Source: Vanilla planifolia
Taxonomy: Eukaryota > Streptophyta > Magnoliopsida > Asparagales > Orchidaceae
Reading direction: 5' to 3'
Length of the DNA: 64,000 nt
Assembly: GCA_023846275.1 (NCBI GenBank)
Contig: CM043874.1
Span: forward strand, 25,331,630 to 25,395,629
Shown here in pieces: positions 12,441 to 26,600 of the stretch (position 1 is its first letter; the number at the start of each line of letters is the position of its first letter). Both the position numbers and the translations under genes were made by a program. The notes under the pieces were generated by a model, which worked only from the letters and a program-made list of their open reading frames with translations, was not told where the DNA came from and did not search any database.

Positions 12441-14460
12441 TTCCTATTCTAAAAGAAATTCATGAATTTTTGGAATGCTTCAACCAATGTAGTCAAAAGG
12501 AAAATTCATTTTTAGGCCTTTCATTTTTCTAGTCTAATAAAAGGAAAGGTAGATGGATCTAAAAAATGCTAGATAAAGTGTTAGTGAATCAAGTTTGATT
12601 GATCAAATTCTTATGGTTCCAATAGACCATCTCTACATAACATGCTTTGATCATGCTTTATTACTCTTCCATTTTATTAATGACTCTCCACCAACTTCTT
12701 AAAAATTTAGGCTTTAGGACATTTGCCTAAAGAAAAACAACTTCCTGCAAATAGTGGAAAACAATTAGACATTACCAATAAATTGCTTTGGAATGAAGAC
12801 CCTTGAAATCAAATTAAAAGAATAAAGGTTGTCTCAAAGAATGGAACAAAATAAATTTTTGCATTATTTTTTAAACAAATAAGTTTGTTGAAGAACTGAT
12901 CAAAATAAAATAAGCTTAATTTCAAACACATCAAGATAAGAAGATGAGAAATGAGCTAATCAAGACTAATGAATCCCTTTTGATGAGATTACAAAGGTGG
13001 AAATCTTTTAGTAACAAAAGGATAGCATTAAATGACTTAATGTAGGCAAAAGAAACATAAAATTTTTTCATTCCATGGTGAAGGTTAGAATAGCTAAATT
13101 GAATATTAGTAGCATAAAATACTCTACTGATAAATGGATCCATCAGGAAGATAAAATTCTTGACACTATAGTTCAACACTACAATGGTTGTTATTGACTT
13201 TTAATTTAAAAGATAATGAGAAGTTGCTCAACTACTTTCCTTCCTTAGAGATGATGATAATAATTAGTTGATTAAAGAATTCTTAAAGGAAGTTTAATAG
13301 AAAGCATTTTAGAAGGACCAACATCATGTCCCGATATAATGAAACTTTTATATAAATCATTGGGATATTATAAAAAAAGATTTTTTTAGATGCACCTAGG
13401 TATTTTCTTATTATAGCTACATTTCTTAAAGGAATATCAAGCACAAACCTGATACTAATTATAAAATGTGAGAACCCTAAAAGGTGAAATGACTTCAGGC
13501 CAATTTGTTTATGTAATTGCAATGAAAATATGCTTTCAAAGCTATTAAGAGATAGAATTTAGAGAATACTTTCTAATTTCATCTCTCTTAAAATAGTCTG
13601 CTTCATTAAGAAAAGAGAGCTCACAAAAAGCATCTTTTGACATAGGAATTGATTGGATCTTCAAATACAAAAGTGAGAGGGAATAATTATGTAACCAAGA
13701 TGGATCTAAAGAGTTCCTTTGCTTGTATATCATGTGAAATTTTATGCAAGATACTTACAAAATTTAATTTTGTGGAGCAATTCCTCAAGGTAATAAAAAA
13801 TAATTTTTGTAGCACCTAGATTTTAATAATAATAAATAGAAAGCCAAATGGTTACATGAAGGTCTCCAAGGGGTTCAAGCAAGGAAATCCATTATTTCCT
13901 TTACTGTTCATTCTTGCTATGGAAGCCTTTAGGTAGGCACTAAAATCACCAAAAACACAAGTTCATCACAAGAAAAAAAATGCATGTAGACAGAAGAAAT
14001 CAATCAAAAAGTTGATTTTAAGAGAGAAAACTTCCCATAAATTACTTTATTTTTCCTCTCTTTGGAGAAAGAAAGAAAATTCATAATATCAATCACTTGT
14101 TGGGTAAAATCAATAAGAAGATGATGTGTTAGAAGAAAGAGCTATTACTTTGGGAGTTAGACTTATGATTGTGAAATATGTTCTTAACTTAATTCCAATT
14201 TTTCTTTTTAATGATAGTTAATCCACTTTTAACATACTAAATAGAATTGAGAAAATCATGAATGATTTCCTTTGGGATGACTCCAACAACTACACAACCA
14301 CCACTAGACCGATTAGGGAAAGTTAGCCTTCCAATTGAAGAAAATAGAGCAAGTCTCAAAAAACTTGAAAAGATAATGCTTACGTTTTTAGTAAAACTCA
14401 ACAAAAATTTGATTTCCAAAACTCACTATGGTCAAGCTACATGAAAAAAGATTTGAAATC
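12440..14460 (+). pseudogene. L1-type LINE relic (endonuclease and RT), copy 1
   Basis: Plus-strand translation across many stops gives a plant L1 ORF2. The end of the endonuclease domain (FF.SNKRKGRW..KMLDKVLVN) falls at about 12,520-12,585. The linker signature GKRNIKFFHSMVK falls near 13,045. RT block NDFRPICLCN is at 13,488-13,517. RT block GFKQGNPLFPLLFILAMEAF is at about 13,868-13,933. The C-terminal signature ending IEKIMNDFLWDDSN is at about 14,240-14,284. The expected catalytic (Y/F)ADD box between the last two blocks is absent, with too little sequence in between, so an internal deletion removed it. LINE identity is firm; the ends are not defined. Confidence 0.85.
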
Positions 14461-15480
14461 AAGAAGGAAAGGCAACATATCAAACACCTAGAAACACATG
14501 GAAAGTATAAAGGAAATGGTTTTAAATCATACTAAATTTTTTGACACAAAAGAAAACTTCTTCTAAACACTCACTTCTAATGGAAACTTCAATATTCAGT
14601 CAATTTAGGAAGAAAATAGAAATAAATTCCTCATTTTTAAGTAAAGGTATAATATTTGGAACTCTAAATATCTATTGAAAGTCTTGATTTTATTGTGGAG
14701 AATATTCAATATACTACTACCATTCTTTGAGTATTTAAGGAGGTCAATTTTTAAATTGCTTCAAAGTACTCAAATTACTCTAATGAAGATTAAATAGACT
14801 ATGCTTTTTTGAGCTAAGAAAAATAAAATAAAGTATGATTTATGTTTTCTAATAGTTCACACATTTAGCAAACATAGACAACTTGAATAATAAATCTAAT
14901 ATCTTGTTGGTGGAAGCAAGGAAACAACCACTTAATTAGAGGAGAAATCATTCTCTCCCTTCCTATAATTATATATTGGAACATATAGAAGGCTAAAAAC
15001 ATAAAAATCCTTAAGGAAGTTAACTAACCAGTAAATAACATCATCAACAATGTTATCCTCAATAGCTACAATATTTTTAACTATTTTCTCTTACATAAAC
15101 ATCCCAACAAGATGTTCACTTGGCTAAGTTTGGTTTAGTCTCTCCATATTCTCTTATAAGGTACGAAAGTTGTTTAGTTGTAAAATAGCATGGTCATCCA
15201 CAACAAAAGCTCAAGATAAATATTGATGTTTCTATGAATTATCACAATGGGGATGTTGGCAATGATAGAATTATTTGCAATCACATAGGCCAAAATATGA
15301 ATTCTTTTCTTGCTTTGTTGGCAAAAAATAATTTAGAGACAATTCTCAAGTCCATAATCAAGCATATAAAATAATATAAATGATTCTAATGTTCAACTCA
15401 AATAAATGTCTAATACAAAAATTTTTCTATACTGTATTGATTGCAATTGACCCAAGTATGCAGCCACCAAAATGTTGTAT
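14460..15480 (+). other. Probable LINE tail and unidentified sequence
   Basis: The first 250 bases may continue the LINE C-terminus, since short LINE-like phrases persist, but no zinc-binding motif or poly-A tail is clear. The remainder shows nothing recognisable. Confidence 0.3.
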
Positions 15481-15850
15481 TATTTATGTTTATGCACTTG
15501 TTTTTTCCATTAAACTAGTGTTAATTGTCCTAACCTATTTTTGGCATAACATTTTAGGTCAAAATAAGGCACCACATCGAACTATGAGGGAGCAATGAGG
15601 ACTATACCACGATGGCTTGGCCTAAAGTATACTTTACTTTCTCCTTTTGTTTTGTAACAATTGAGATATTTCTTTTCCTTTATGTGAGAGTTATTGACAT
15701 GTAATAAAACCTTCATCATGATATTGGTTTAGATTTTATGTAGCTTGACCACTGAATTGAGAAAGGAAAAATTTAAAGGTTTTGTTTATTTAAATGTTGA
15801 AAACATTCTCCTAATGGAAAATGGGATTTTCAATGCAAAAGAATTTCTTA
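15480..15850 (+). repeat. Dispersed LTR-like repeat, copy 1
   Basis: This segment is homologous to 55,880-56,240 in the same orientation. The best block (15,545-15,615) shares the CATTTTAG/GCACCACAT/AGGACTA series of words with 55,935-56,005, and the flanks on both sides can be followed at lower similarity. The composition and a T-rich stretch before it fit the 3' part of a gypsy-type LTR, but no ends were found. Confidence 0.6.
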
Positions 15851-17900
15851 AAAAGTGATTTACTTATAAAATTTTTTTATAGTTTGCTTATGCTACATGT
15901 TTACTTTAAAGAAAAGAAAAATTTATGTTTTCAAAATAAAATAAAGTTAAAAAATTTGATGATATAGCACTATAATCAAGGAAAGGCTAGGTCGAGTTTT
16001 CCACATTAGCATCACTAGTCAAAGTACCTTTTTAAATTTATTACATTATAATTCAATATCAAGAATGTTCCTTTTATGCTTGACACAATAATTTTTTACA
16101 AATTTGCATATTTATATGATTTCTATGTTCCTCTTCAATCTCATCAAAATAATAAGCAAACCACCATCAAAAGATGCATTGGATGAAATTACATTATTGC
16201 TTGAGCTTGAATCAACTTGTGCACCTTCATCCAAGTTGTTTGACTCTAGGGTGCTTGTAGAACTTCTTCTTCAACTTTCACTTCTCCTTCTTATATTCAT
16301 TAGTTTGAAGTTTCTTCTATCCATTTAATCTATGCAACTCATTGAAAGCCTCAAAACAAGTATTACAAGTGATGAATTTCATAAAATTCACATATATAAT
16401 AGCACCATATAAAATATTTAAACCATATGTATTGAAATGTGCAAACTCTAACTAATTTTCATATATAACAAATATACTACAAGTTGGAACCACATGCAAT
16501 TTTTCAAATAATTCTGATACTTTTGGAATTGTTGTTTTTATAATTGATTTAAAATTCACTTTCCATATATCAAAACTTAATCCCCTAAAAATGTGGTGGC
16601 TTTTCCATGATTTAAATGAGATATTTAAAAAATAAAAAACTATAATACAAAAACAAAGTGTGCCAACTAAGAATCTACTGAAGAATTTTAGGCCTTATAA
16701 GTGAGAATTGTATTTTCATACTAATTTTTGGGGTGCAAAGCACACTAAGAGAAGTGGGCGATTGGTGATATAAAATTTTTTTAAAGACTTTCTTAAAATA
16801 AATATTCAACAAAAGCTTTCTTAAATTCAAAATGTTCCTTTTTCAATATTATAAAGATAACTAAATGTTTAAAAACATTTTAATAATTATTCCTGCACTT
16901 CTTTACTTCTCCAAAATATGTGATCAAAAGATAACAATGTAATTGAAGATGTAGCAAAGTAAATAAGCAAAGGATGCCAAAGTTTTAGGTGGTTTAGCTC
17001 AATTTGTGATGCTGGGTTGATTAGGTGATGAATGTGCTCAACTTGGGGATTAAACTCCTTTGAATTGTGAGGTGCAAGTGGATAGATAAGGAAATAAGAC
17101 AAAGGGAAAATAATGGAACCAAATATGCTTTCTTAGGTGAGGTTGTGCTGTTTTAAGAATGAGGTGAGCACATCTAAACTTCAAAGCTCTTCAAGAATTC
17201 GTTTCAAATTGGTTAAAAGTCATCTTAATTACATGATTTTTTTTGTCATTTGTGAACTTGACATGAAAATATAAGCAAACTTTAGTCAATCCTTATCTTT
17301 ACGAAGACAATGCAATTAATAGTTGAACTTCCTAAGTGATAATTCTAGGAAGTGAATACCTCAAGTAAGTCATTCTTCGTCAAATATTATCTATTTAGAC
17401 AAACTACTATAACCAATGTAAAAATCATATTTTACTTAAAAAACTCTCAATAATTATAGATTTGTGTTAAGGTATTACTTAAAAAATAAAAATAAAGAAA
17501 TAAATAAAGATAAAATCTATATCCCAAAAGAAGCATCTTAGCTCTTCTTTTGCTCTACTACTACTCTCTGATCTATGTCTTGGTAATTGGCCTATGAATC
17601 ACTTGGAGTATGTACACTCTTTAATTATTGGAATCATCTTTTTACTCAATTAAGATATCTTCATAGATTTTGGCTCATGTGAAGCATCTACTGACACTTG
17701 TCCTACATCAATTCACTCTTGTCTAAAAATAGTTATGCTTCGTAGAGTTGAAGCCCAGGTATCCTTCATGTAAAAAAGGAGCTAGTCTTTATATCTAGTT
17801 ATACTATGTCCTTTAGAGGTTGCTAATATCTCCATCTAACTAGGATAGAATAAGTTACATTATAGCTCAAGAAAATCACATCAGTAAAAATACAATAATT
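15850..17900. other. Unidentified AT-rich stretch
   Basis: I see no protein similarity, no tRNA-like fold and no long repeat. Small open frames on both strands (about 16,104-16,328 and 16,887-17,102) have no recognisable motif and are probably chance. Confidence 0.35.
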
Positions 17901-18850
17901 TTTAAAAAACCAAATTTTTAGGTCGCTTCATTTCTTTTGAATCACTTATAGCAAAGTTAGCTTATGAAAATCATTCATCAACTTTACCTCTAAAAAATAA
18001 CAAATCTTTAATGATAAAAGCATTAATAATAGACATGTCTAGAGGAAATTTAAAGATATAAGCATTATGATTAATTTTTCTTATAATTTGAAAAAGACCA
18101 CAAGATTTCTTAAGAAATTTCTTGTATTAGGTGGAGGAAGTCTCTTAAGAAAAATGTAGTTTAAAATATGTTTGCCTTCTTTAAACTCTATAATGGTTTT
18201 ACTCTTTTTCTCCAACTAATAATACTATAAATTATTGAACTCTATTTTTTTTAAACATTATCATGCAATATTTTGAAATCATGTGCAAATGGAAAAGCAA
18301 AATCATAATAAAGATGAGATGTCAAGTCAATTAAGTCAATAAATTGATTTAGTTCCAAACTATAGATAATTTCAAATAAACTTAAATATGTAATATTTTA
18401 TATTAAATTATTATAACATAATAAATGTAAATCCTAACTTCTAATTCTTTTACCAACTAAATCCTTAGCAACTTTGCTAAGGCTTGGTGACTTTGTTTGA
18501 TTATCAGATTGTGGATGAAATAAATAGGAGAATTTATGCTTTATTTCTATTAAGTTTCATAGTGTTTTCCAAAATTGGGAAACATATTTGACATTTTTAA
18601 TAGGTACAATAGTATTATGCAATCTATGAAACATAATTATTTTTATAAATAATAATTTAGTAATTTGATAAGAATGATTATTTTGTTGCAAAAAATGAAT
18701 GATCCATTTTAGAAAACACTTCTATTACAGCAAATAAACTATCTTGATGTATATGGATATGAGGTAATATTAATATAAAATGTAATTTCAATTGAGATTT
18801 ATATTTATATTTTATTTTAATAGATAAAATAACTTTGAATGATTAAATAA
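17900..18850 (-). pseudogene. Ty3/gypsy integrase relic, copy D
   Basis: Minus-strand translation gives, from high to low coordinate, pieces of a gypsy integrase. The start of the core (SLFAVIEVFSKMDH) falls at about 18,700-18,760. The segment QFWKTL.NLIEIKHKFSYLFHPQSDNQTK runs over about 18,488-18,575 and includes the usual HPQ-D-QT signature. SLFEIIYSLE near 18,375 matches the conserved SPFE.VYG block. A C-terminal piece (GLFQIIRKINHNAYIFKFP) falls at about 18,040-18,110, as in chromovirus integrases. All frames carry stops. No RT or LTR was found attached. Confidence 0.8.
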
Positions 18851-20100
18851 CTTCAAGATAAATATAGAATTCATATGAGCATTAATTTGATTAAAGGTTT
18901 TATTAGTTTTATGTTTTTGTAAAAATTGATGTCTTTATATTTTCTTTTAAATTACTAATCCTACCTTTTCTATTTTATAGGGTACAATGCCTAGGTCATT
19001 CTTAACTTGAAATAAGGTATTACAAATTGTATAATAGAAAGATAAATAATGAACTATAATTTTTTTATTAATAGCTATTTTATTCAAGTAAAAATAGGAT
19101 TTGATGAGAAGTTAAAAATGATTCATAAGAAGAGCCTTAATTTTAACCATTAAATTTTAGAACTTATGTGTTTTCTATAGGTTAATTAACCACTCTAATG
19201 TTATTTAACCATGGCTTACTTTTGGTTATTTCCATGGAAAGAATATCATATCATATTTTTGTCTTCAAAATTAGCTATTTTTAATGCATCTAAGCATCAA
19301 GTTGTAATTGAAAATGAGATTTGATTAACTCTTCTAACAAGAAAACATAGGAGATGAAGTTCAATTTCCTTATTTACTCTTCTTAAGGCACTACCACCAT
19401 CCTCAAGTTATAAAAGTACTAAACATGTAGCCATCCTCAATCTCTTATGCTAACAAGTTATTAAAATATTAAAGATGATTTTTTTTGTTTACAATGCACT
19501 TCTCACCATGGCATATAGATAAGCATCTAATGACATGTACATGTCCTTCTTCTTCATGGTTAGTCTCTCATTAATGAGATTTTTTCATCCTCAATAATCT
19601 CATATGTTTTAATCTAAAGCTCATCATTACCTTGAAATACAAATAGACATCACATGACATTAATTTGTTGATTTTCTTCTTCATTATAATTATTTTTATA
19701 ATCAATAATCTTTGTGTCTACTTCAGTGATCTTCCTTATATCACTTTGTTATTCTTCTTCTCCAACAAAAATTTACATTCTATAACTAAGCATTACTTGA
19801 CTTCAATTTTCACATTTATAATATATTTCTTCCCTTTCTTAAGGAGTGTTAATAGTAAGTATTCCAAAAATTTGTGTGCCAAATGTTGAAGGTGGCATCT
19901 CAAGCCTAGCAATAGATTTAAATGCATTTGATGTATTTTTATATATTAAATGAGGAAGTGGACCTTTATCTTTCTAAATATGGTGTTAAGGAGAATGCAA
20001 CTTCTAGAGTTTCTAAGTCACGAAAGGCCACATCATTTCTAACTTCATATTAGGTCCCCGTAAAAATTTATGAGATGATTATTAATTTAATTGTTACATC
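18850..20100. other. Unidentified, possibly continuing the gypsy relic
   Basis: In element sense this lies upstream of integrase copy D, so RNase H or the integrase zinc finger could be expected. Only weak phrases near 18,970-19,030 suggest it. Nothing else is recognisable. Confidence 0.3.
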
Positions 20101-23100
20101 TCATTTTTAGCTAGATAGTGTATGTTAAATTTCCCTTGATTTTATTAAATTAAAAATTGTAGTTATTTAAGCTACCTACTATAAAGCATGCTCATAATAA
20201 GGATCATACGGGGTGATGGTAGAGATTGTGTGGTGCAATTAGGAAATTGGGCTAAAGGTTCAACTATGAATATCATATAAAATGATATTAGATGATCACA
20301 TAGTATGTTCAAGAAAAAGAAGCATTCACGATATAAGTGATAAGGCAGACTATGGCCAAACATGTATGACTCAATGTTCATATAAGTATGATGATATAAT
20401 GGATGTAAGCAGTAAGATATTCCTAATAGGGTAAGTAAAAAGTTTTGGTACCTAATAAATATGACATTTGTATATCATATACTATAATCAAATAAGAGAA
20501 AGAATAAAGTTGGGCACAAAAATTGATAAGTGATCATACAAGATTGATCACAACATCATGACATCAATGTAGAAAGTTGAGAGTCAATCTAAGTGTGATC
20601 TAATAGTACTATAATAAGAGTTGGAAATATTATAATTTGAATGAGCTATAGAAAGAAACATATAATATAATATGATTAGCATAATCATATAAGTATGATC
20701 AAGCTAAGGGAAACATTGGACACAAGAATCATTGAACTATGAATATTAGATCATAGAGTTATGAATTAAAGGAGTTGTTAATTAGTAAAAGCAGATTTAG
20801 CTCATCATGTAGTATGTTAATGGTATAATATTAGGACAATGCAAAGAAGTAGAATAAATCAACATTTGCAATTAAGTTATTCTTAATCTTGATCACTGGA
20901 ACTTAAGTTCCCTAGATCTAAGAGATGGAAAATGACATGATTAGAGGTAGTTATACTATGATTAAAGGAAATTGGACTATTATATTATCATGATTTAATT
21001 CTTGATCAAGCCAAAGGGAGGAATTAAGGTTTGAAGTCGTTATATATATTTTGTAAATAACTTGGAAACCATAGCTATTTGATAAAGACATGGAAGGGAA
21101 GAAAAACTACTTTGAACAAGAAGAGAAAGAAGGATCTTTAGATTTGGAGAAAGAAAAGTTTGCTCTTGGTGAAGTCCTCTACTTGGATCACAAGATAAGA
21201 TGAAACTTAAGATCATATGATTAAATTTGGCTAATTAAAGGTACTTAATCAACTAGCTTACTAAGTTGTTAATTATTGATGATGTGGATTTGTAGGGTTC
21301 CATGAATGATTTTTTGCCTTCCATGAATTCTAATGATAAATTAATGAAATGTGCCTTAATTGAGACTTATTGATAATTGCCAAGAGCTGTTTTAAGTTTC
21401 TCTTAATTGAACTCTATATGAAAGTTTATTATAAGCAATTCATGTTTGATGTTCCACACAGAGGTTGTTAAGTTTTTTCCCTTAGATGCTCACTAATGTT
21501 GAGATTTGTTGTTGATGCATGCAATATATGAAATTTTATGCATTTTAAGATGATTTAAATTAACAAAATCACCTTACCTGAGATTAGCATGCTTTTAGAT
21601 TATTACAAATTAATGATCTAACCATAAAGTAATTTATGAAATTAAGAATCAAATATTTGTTTTATTAAGTACTTGTGATCTTGATAATGTGTTAGAAAAG
21701 ACTCATGAGCTGAGAATTACTTGTAACATGTTTTAATTCTTCTCCACTTTTACAAGAACATCATGCTATGTGAAAGTTATTTGTTGATGAATCACTAGGT
21801 GTTGTTTTAAAGATTTACATGTTTATAAAGACCTTATTAATTTTTATATGATGAGGTTCAACTTGAATTATATATTGATAAGAATCCTTGACTTTATGTG
21901 AAAGATCATTCTAATAAATTTGAGAATAATTCATATGCAGTTGAAGTTAGAGTAGAACTTTGGACACTATAATAGAAACCTAAACTTAGCCAAAACCTTA
22001 GGTATTCTTGTAGCCAAGCATTGCCAGTCTTCAATTTTGCTTAGAAAGAAGCAACATGGCTTAGTTAAGACATGGAGGAGCATAGTTTGGATCATGGAAT
22101 AATCTAGATGGCTTCTAAGGTTAAATGAAGTCGTTAATTTCTAGTGAAGAAATCTAGTAGGGTCTATTGGATGCCTTAGAAGAGGATCAGGTTGGGTGAG
22201 AACCTTTAGGCTTACAAGAAATGGCTTGTTTTGCTATGTGAAGGTTAAGTAAGATTAGTATAAAATTGAAAGCTATTACATGATTTAAGATAAATTTCTA
22301 GACATGAATTTTATGTCTGGTTATAGAGTCTTAAGAGATTAAATAAGAGTGATATAGGCTTTGAATAGCTTATAGTTAAAGATTAGTATAGAACTAAGTT
22401 AGGGTAAATAAAGTAAGGTAGGTCATAAATAAACTTAAGTCTTGTTATACTTGAATGAATATCCTAGATATGAACTTGGGATTGAATTATGAAAATTAGT
22501 ACTTGGTGAGTCTTATGCATGCTTGGAATAACGCATTGGGATATAGCAATTCATAAGTAACACCTTGGAAAGGAGAAGAGGATTTACTATAGGCCATAAA
22601 GGAAAATGCTAGGTTCTATCAATAGAAAAGCTACTTGTTCATATAATTGATAAATCCTAATGGCTTGCTTGATTTAGGTAAGACATTAAGTAATCCTATA
22701 GTCTCTTAAGCTAGAGGTTAGCACCCTAAATAATGATTTTGGGAGTTGTGTAAAGGACTTAAGAGACATGTTAAATAGGCATAATGACTCATATTAGGGC
22801 AAATGGAAAAGGAATCATTAGTGTTTTTATGTGTGAACCTAGATTAATGAGTGTTCATTCTCTATAAGGATGCCTAAAAATAAAGTTAAGGTCTAACTTA
22901 GGTGAGAGCACAAGGATAGCAAGATAGGTAAAATAGTTATAGATAGGACTCTAGATAAGGCTAAAGAAAAAGATTAATTAATAGAGACAATTTTTATATT
23001 TATTAGATTATCCTTGAATTAATGTTAATTTGTTAAGCAAAGTAATTTTAGTAAGAGATGAACTTTTGATTTAATGAACCCTAGGACTAAAACTCTCAAG

Positions 23101-23640
23101 CTAATGATAGCATATCTTGGAAAAGAAGTACAGGTTTATTTGGCTATGACACATCTCGAAAAAGAAGTGTTGGGTTATATGGTTATGGTATATCTTAAAA
23201 AAAGTATTAATTTACATGATTATAGACCATGACTTGTGTTGCATAGGCTTGGAGGTAGCTCTAGATCATAATGAATCATTGAGCATCAAATTGGTTTCAT
23301 CATGCATTCATCTAGTTAGACTTGATAGTATAGTTGCTTATTACATGACAAGTCTGATTATAATACTAATCTAATCTCCATTTATATTATTTATATATTC
23401 TTGTTATAGTATCTTGGATTGCATGTGTTCTTTATATTATGACATGATGATTCCTTATTTGACTTTGGCTCACTCTATTTTTTTTTACATGTAGGCTTAA
23501 AGAGACAAGAGATTGTATAGGATCCTGTGATTAGACAACAGTTAATCACTAAATATTTTTAGTTATTTGTTTTTACATAGGTGCATGCTATTGATCTTTT
23601 AATCAAAAGATGTAATAATTAGACTTTTACACTATATTAG
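20100..23640. other. Non-coding, LTR-like repetitive sequence
   Basis: No coding similarity was seen. The stretch 20,160-20,800 uses words such as CATATAAGTATGATCAAG that recur in the gypsy LTR at 53.0-54.7 kb (ATATAAGTACAATCAAG). It may therefore be a diverged copy of that LTR family. A 39-bp tandem repeat lies at 23,111-23,227. The end of the interval (23,400-23,540) weakly resembles the 15.5/55.9-kb dispersed repeat. Confidence 0.35.
23111..23227. repeat. 39-bp tandem repeat, three units
   Basis: Units start at 23,111, 23,150 and 23,189, a constant 39-bp spacing, each beginning (C/T)A(T/C)ATCT followed by an A/G-rich run with AAGAAGT, then TTTATTTGGCTATG-like sequence. The third unit is the most diverged. 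Arrays of this size are typical of LTR control regions, though no LTR ends were identified. Confidence 0.75.
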
Positions 23641-26600
23641 GACTCTAATTTTATAACACTTTCATGAAAGACTTTATTATTGAATATTTAATTATCATCT
23701 ATGTTGCTTTCTTTATTGGTTTGGAAGATGGATGCTATAGTTTAGTGCATATGGATTATTTAAATATTACATGTTATATTGGTATCTACTATGGGTCATT
23801 ATTGCTAGAAAACTACCATTGGAATCCTATAATTGGTACTCTAATTTAAATATTGATTTGAGTAACTACTTCCACCAAACATAAGAACATCTAGCTTAAC
23901 TCTTCTTAGGTTCTTGAAGCTATAATCCTTGTGATTTTATCTTTGAATCAACCCATTTCTATCAATTCTTTGTGATTTAGATTTATTATAAAATTACTCT
24001 TCAAATTGATTTTCATAATTTTGTAAAGGATTTCCTTATCTATTATGATTATTAATCTTTTGACCATTTATATCATTATATAAATCCTAAATTAATTTTG
24101 TTAATTTGTTAAATTGAGTTGATATTTGGTTTTTAAAACAATCCAAACTATTTTTTAAAATATCAAATTACACCATTTAGTTTTGCCTTGGAGGCATGAT
24201 AATTAATTTAAGTTTTCAAGAAAATTATACTAAAGAAATCTAAAGAGATGCAAAATTTAAATTTTAAGTAATAGAAGATGTAATGTAAGTAAAGATGACT
24301 TAAATCCTTTTTTATTTTTTATTAGGTTAGTTATGCAAAAATAAATATGGTATAGAAATAAAACTTGAATTTAAATTAAGTTAAAATGCAAATGTAGGTT
24401 AGTAGAGCTTATGTGATGATGTCTATGCATAAATCACATATTTAGTAACAAGTACAAGAACTTTAAGTATTCCTAATCAATAAACTCAAGTAAAATCAAT
24501 TCAACAAATTAAATCTAGCAAACATATCCTAACTTATACTTTAGGAGGGATAACATTTGTAGATCTTTACATTACAAGTGACACTCAAAAGATTATGTTA
24601 GTTCAAGTGAATTAAGCAAGCATATAATGTAGACAATTAAGATATATTTAAACCTAAGGTGGGACAAAGTTATTTTTTAAGTAAATAAAATATATTTTAT
24701 TGCATACTAGAAACATACAAGTAGCTTAGGTTGTTACATCAAGTACTACAAATAGATCAGTCATAGTATATAAAGGAGAGATGGGTGATTAAGTCTCATA
24801 AAAAGATCCATGAAGATAATCAATCAAACAAGCCAGTCGATGCACTTTGGAGGCACAACATGATAGTATGAAGCTCACCTGTGAGTATTGTATTGTACAA
24901 CATAATGAACCATACAATATACTACCATAGAGAGGGAATATCAAGGAGCAAAGGATGGGTTAATGAAAGATACTTGGCATTATTCAGAAATGATGTATTA
25001 TAGAAAGGATTGTTTCACTACATACGAACAATGCATGGGAATAAACTATTGATGGATGGATCTAATATTGGGGTCTAACATATCCAATGAAGTTCATTTT
25101 AATGAGCTTCATCAACCTTATCTGATAAATGATGTGCAAGATTAACATGCAAATATGGCATGTTGTCAATGTGATAATAGACTAGACTAGTCTAATATGA
25201 CTATGCATTCTAGCATATAATTATAATGATAATCAAATGTGAATAGGAAATATAACTAATCAAATGATGGTGCACATCATACCAAAATGGTGTGAGTGCA
25301 CCAAGTATTTGTTGTTGGATATGTCTGATTGATGATGCCAAATAGAATAACATGTACAACTCATTAACAATGTGATAGTGAGATATACATTTTTGAATCA
25401 AGAACATTTGAAAATGTATTGGTATAGAGTTGATCAGTGTTGAGTAATAAAGGGGACATATCCTTTTATGTTGTGTATTTTTCTTATGTCTCCTTTTGAA
25501 CTATCTAGGGTTCTACCCATAAGAGTGATACCCTTCAAGTCTACATAACCTATAACACCCTTCCTTTAAATGATTTAATCCTAGACCCTTTTTAAAACAT
25601 TATTTCAAAACCTAATCCCTTTTGATGTAATAAATTAAAGAGAATTTTTTATCTTTTTTATTTTCAAATATAACCATTTTGAAATCATTAGCATGATGAA
25701 TACAATAACCATTATGTACTTTATTAAGATTAAATTTTAATTAAAACTATATATATATATATATATTAAACTATCATCCAATAAAAAAAGCTTCAATCAA
25801 GATGTAGCTTAACCTATATGAATTCAATTTTTGAAATATTGATTTTCTTCAAAAACACGTAATTATCAACCAGATGTGCTAAGTACATAGGTCACCTACG
25901 ATTGAATTTTGAGTGGCAGGCACACCTCAAAAATCTTGCTTACAATTCCACAAATTTTACCAACGCAAGCTTGATATTTTCCTTCTCTTCATTCCCACCT
26001 TTTAGCTTAAATATTACCAATTTCACTCCCTTCCCATGATAGCAACAAGATTTTTTTTCCACCATGGTTGTTCTTAAAAAAAGTTTCCAAAATCCTTCCT
26101 CATAGCTCACTTCAAGTCTTCCCTTTTTTTCCGAAAACTCTAGGGCACTTGGAACTTACCTTTTTGAATTTTTTGAAAATGTCATTTGACATTGACATTA
26201 TTCCACTTCACTTTCTCTTCATGAAACCACATGAACACCATCATTTCTTCTCTCTCCCTTCAATACAAGTGTTCCTAATGGTTTCCTCTACCTCAACGAT
26301 TCATATCACAGTAGTTCTTCTTTCCCTCTTTATTGATTTTGGCATTTCTCCATCATTCGTGGTTTAAGGTAAAGGAAACAAATACAAAATTTTAGCTAAC
26401 CTTTAATTAAACTATAAGTCTAAATAGTTTCTTGAATTTTTAATCCAGTTAGCATTAAAAAGTTTGTTGACCACTTTTAAAATACATTATTCATCAAGCT
26501 TTATCATTAATAAACATTTTATAATTTTTTTCATTATTTGATTTTTTTTTAATTTTTTCTTTCCAAAAAATCATATAACTATCATATAACTATTAACTAT

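Noticed and set aside
26068..26367. 99-codon open frame, the longest in the 23.6-29.3 kb stretch
   Set aside because: No domain or family resemblance. Its Phe, Ser and His content reflects T-rich DNA, and no promoter or homolog is evident.
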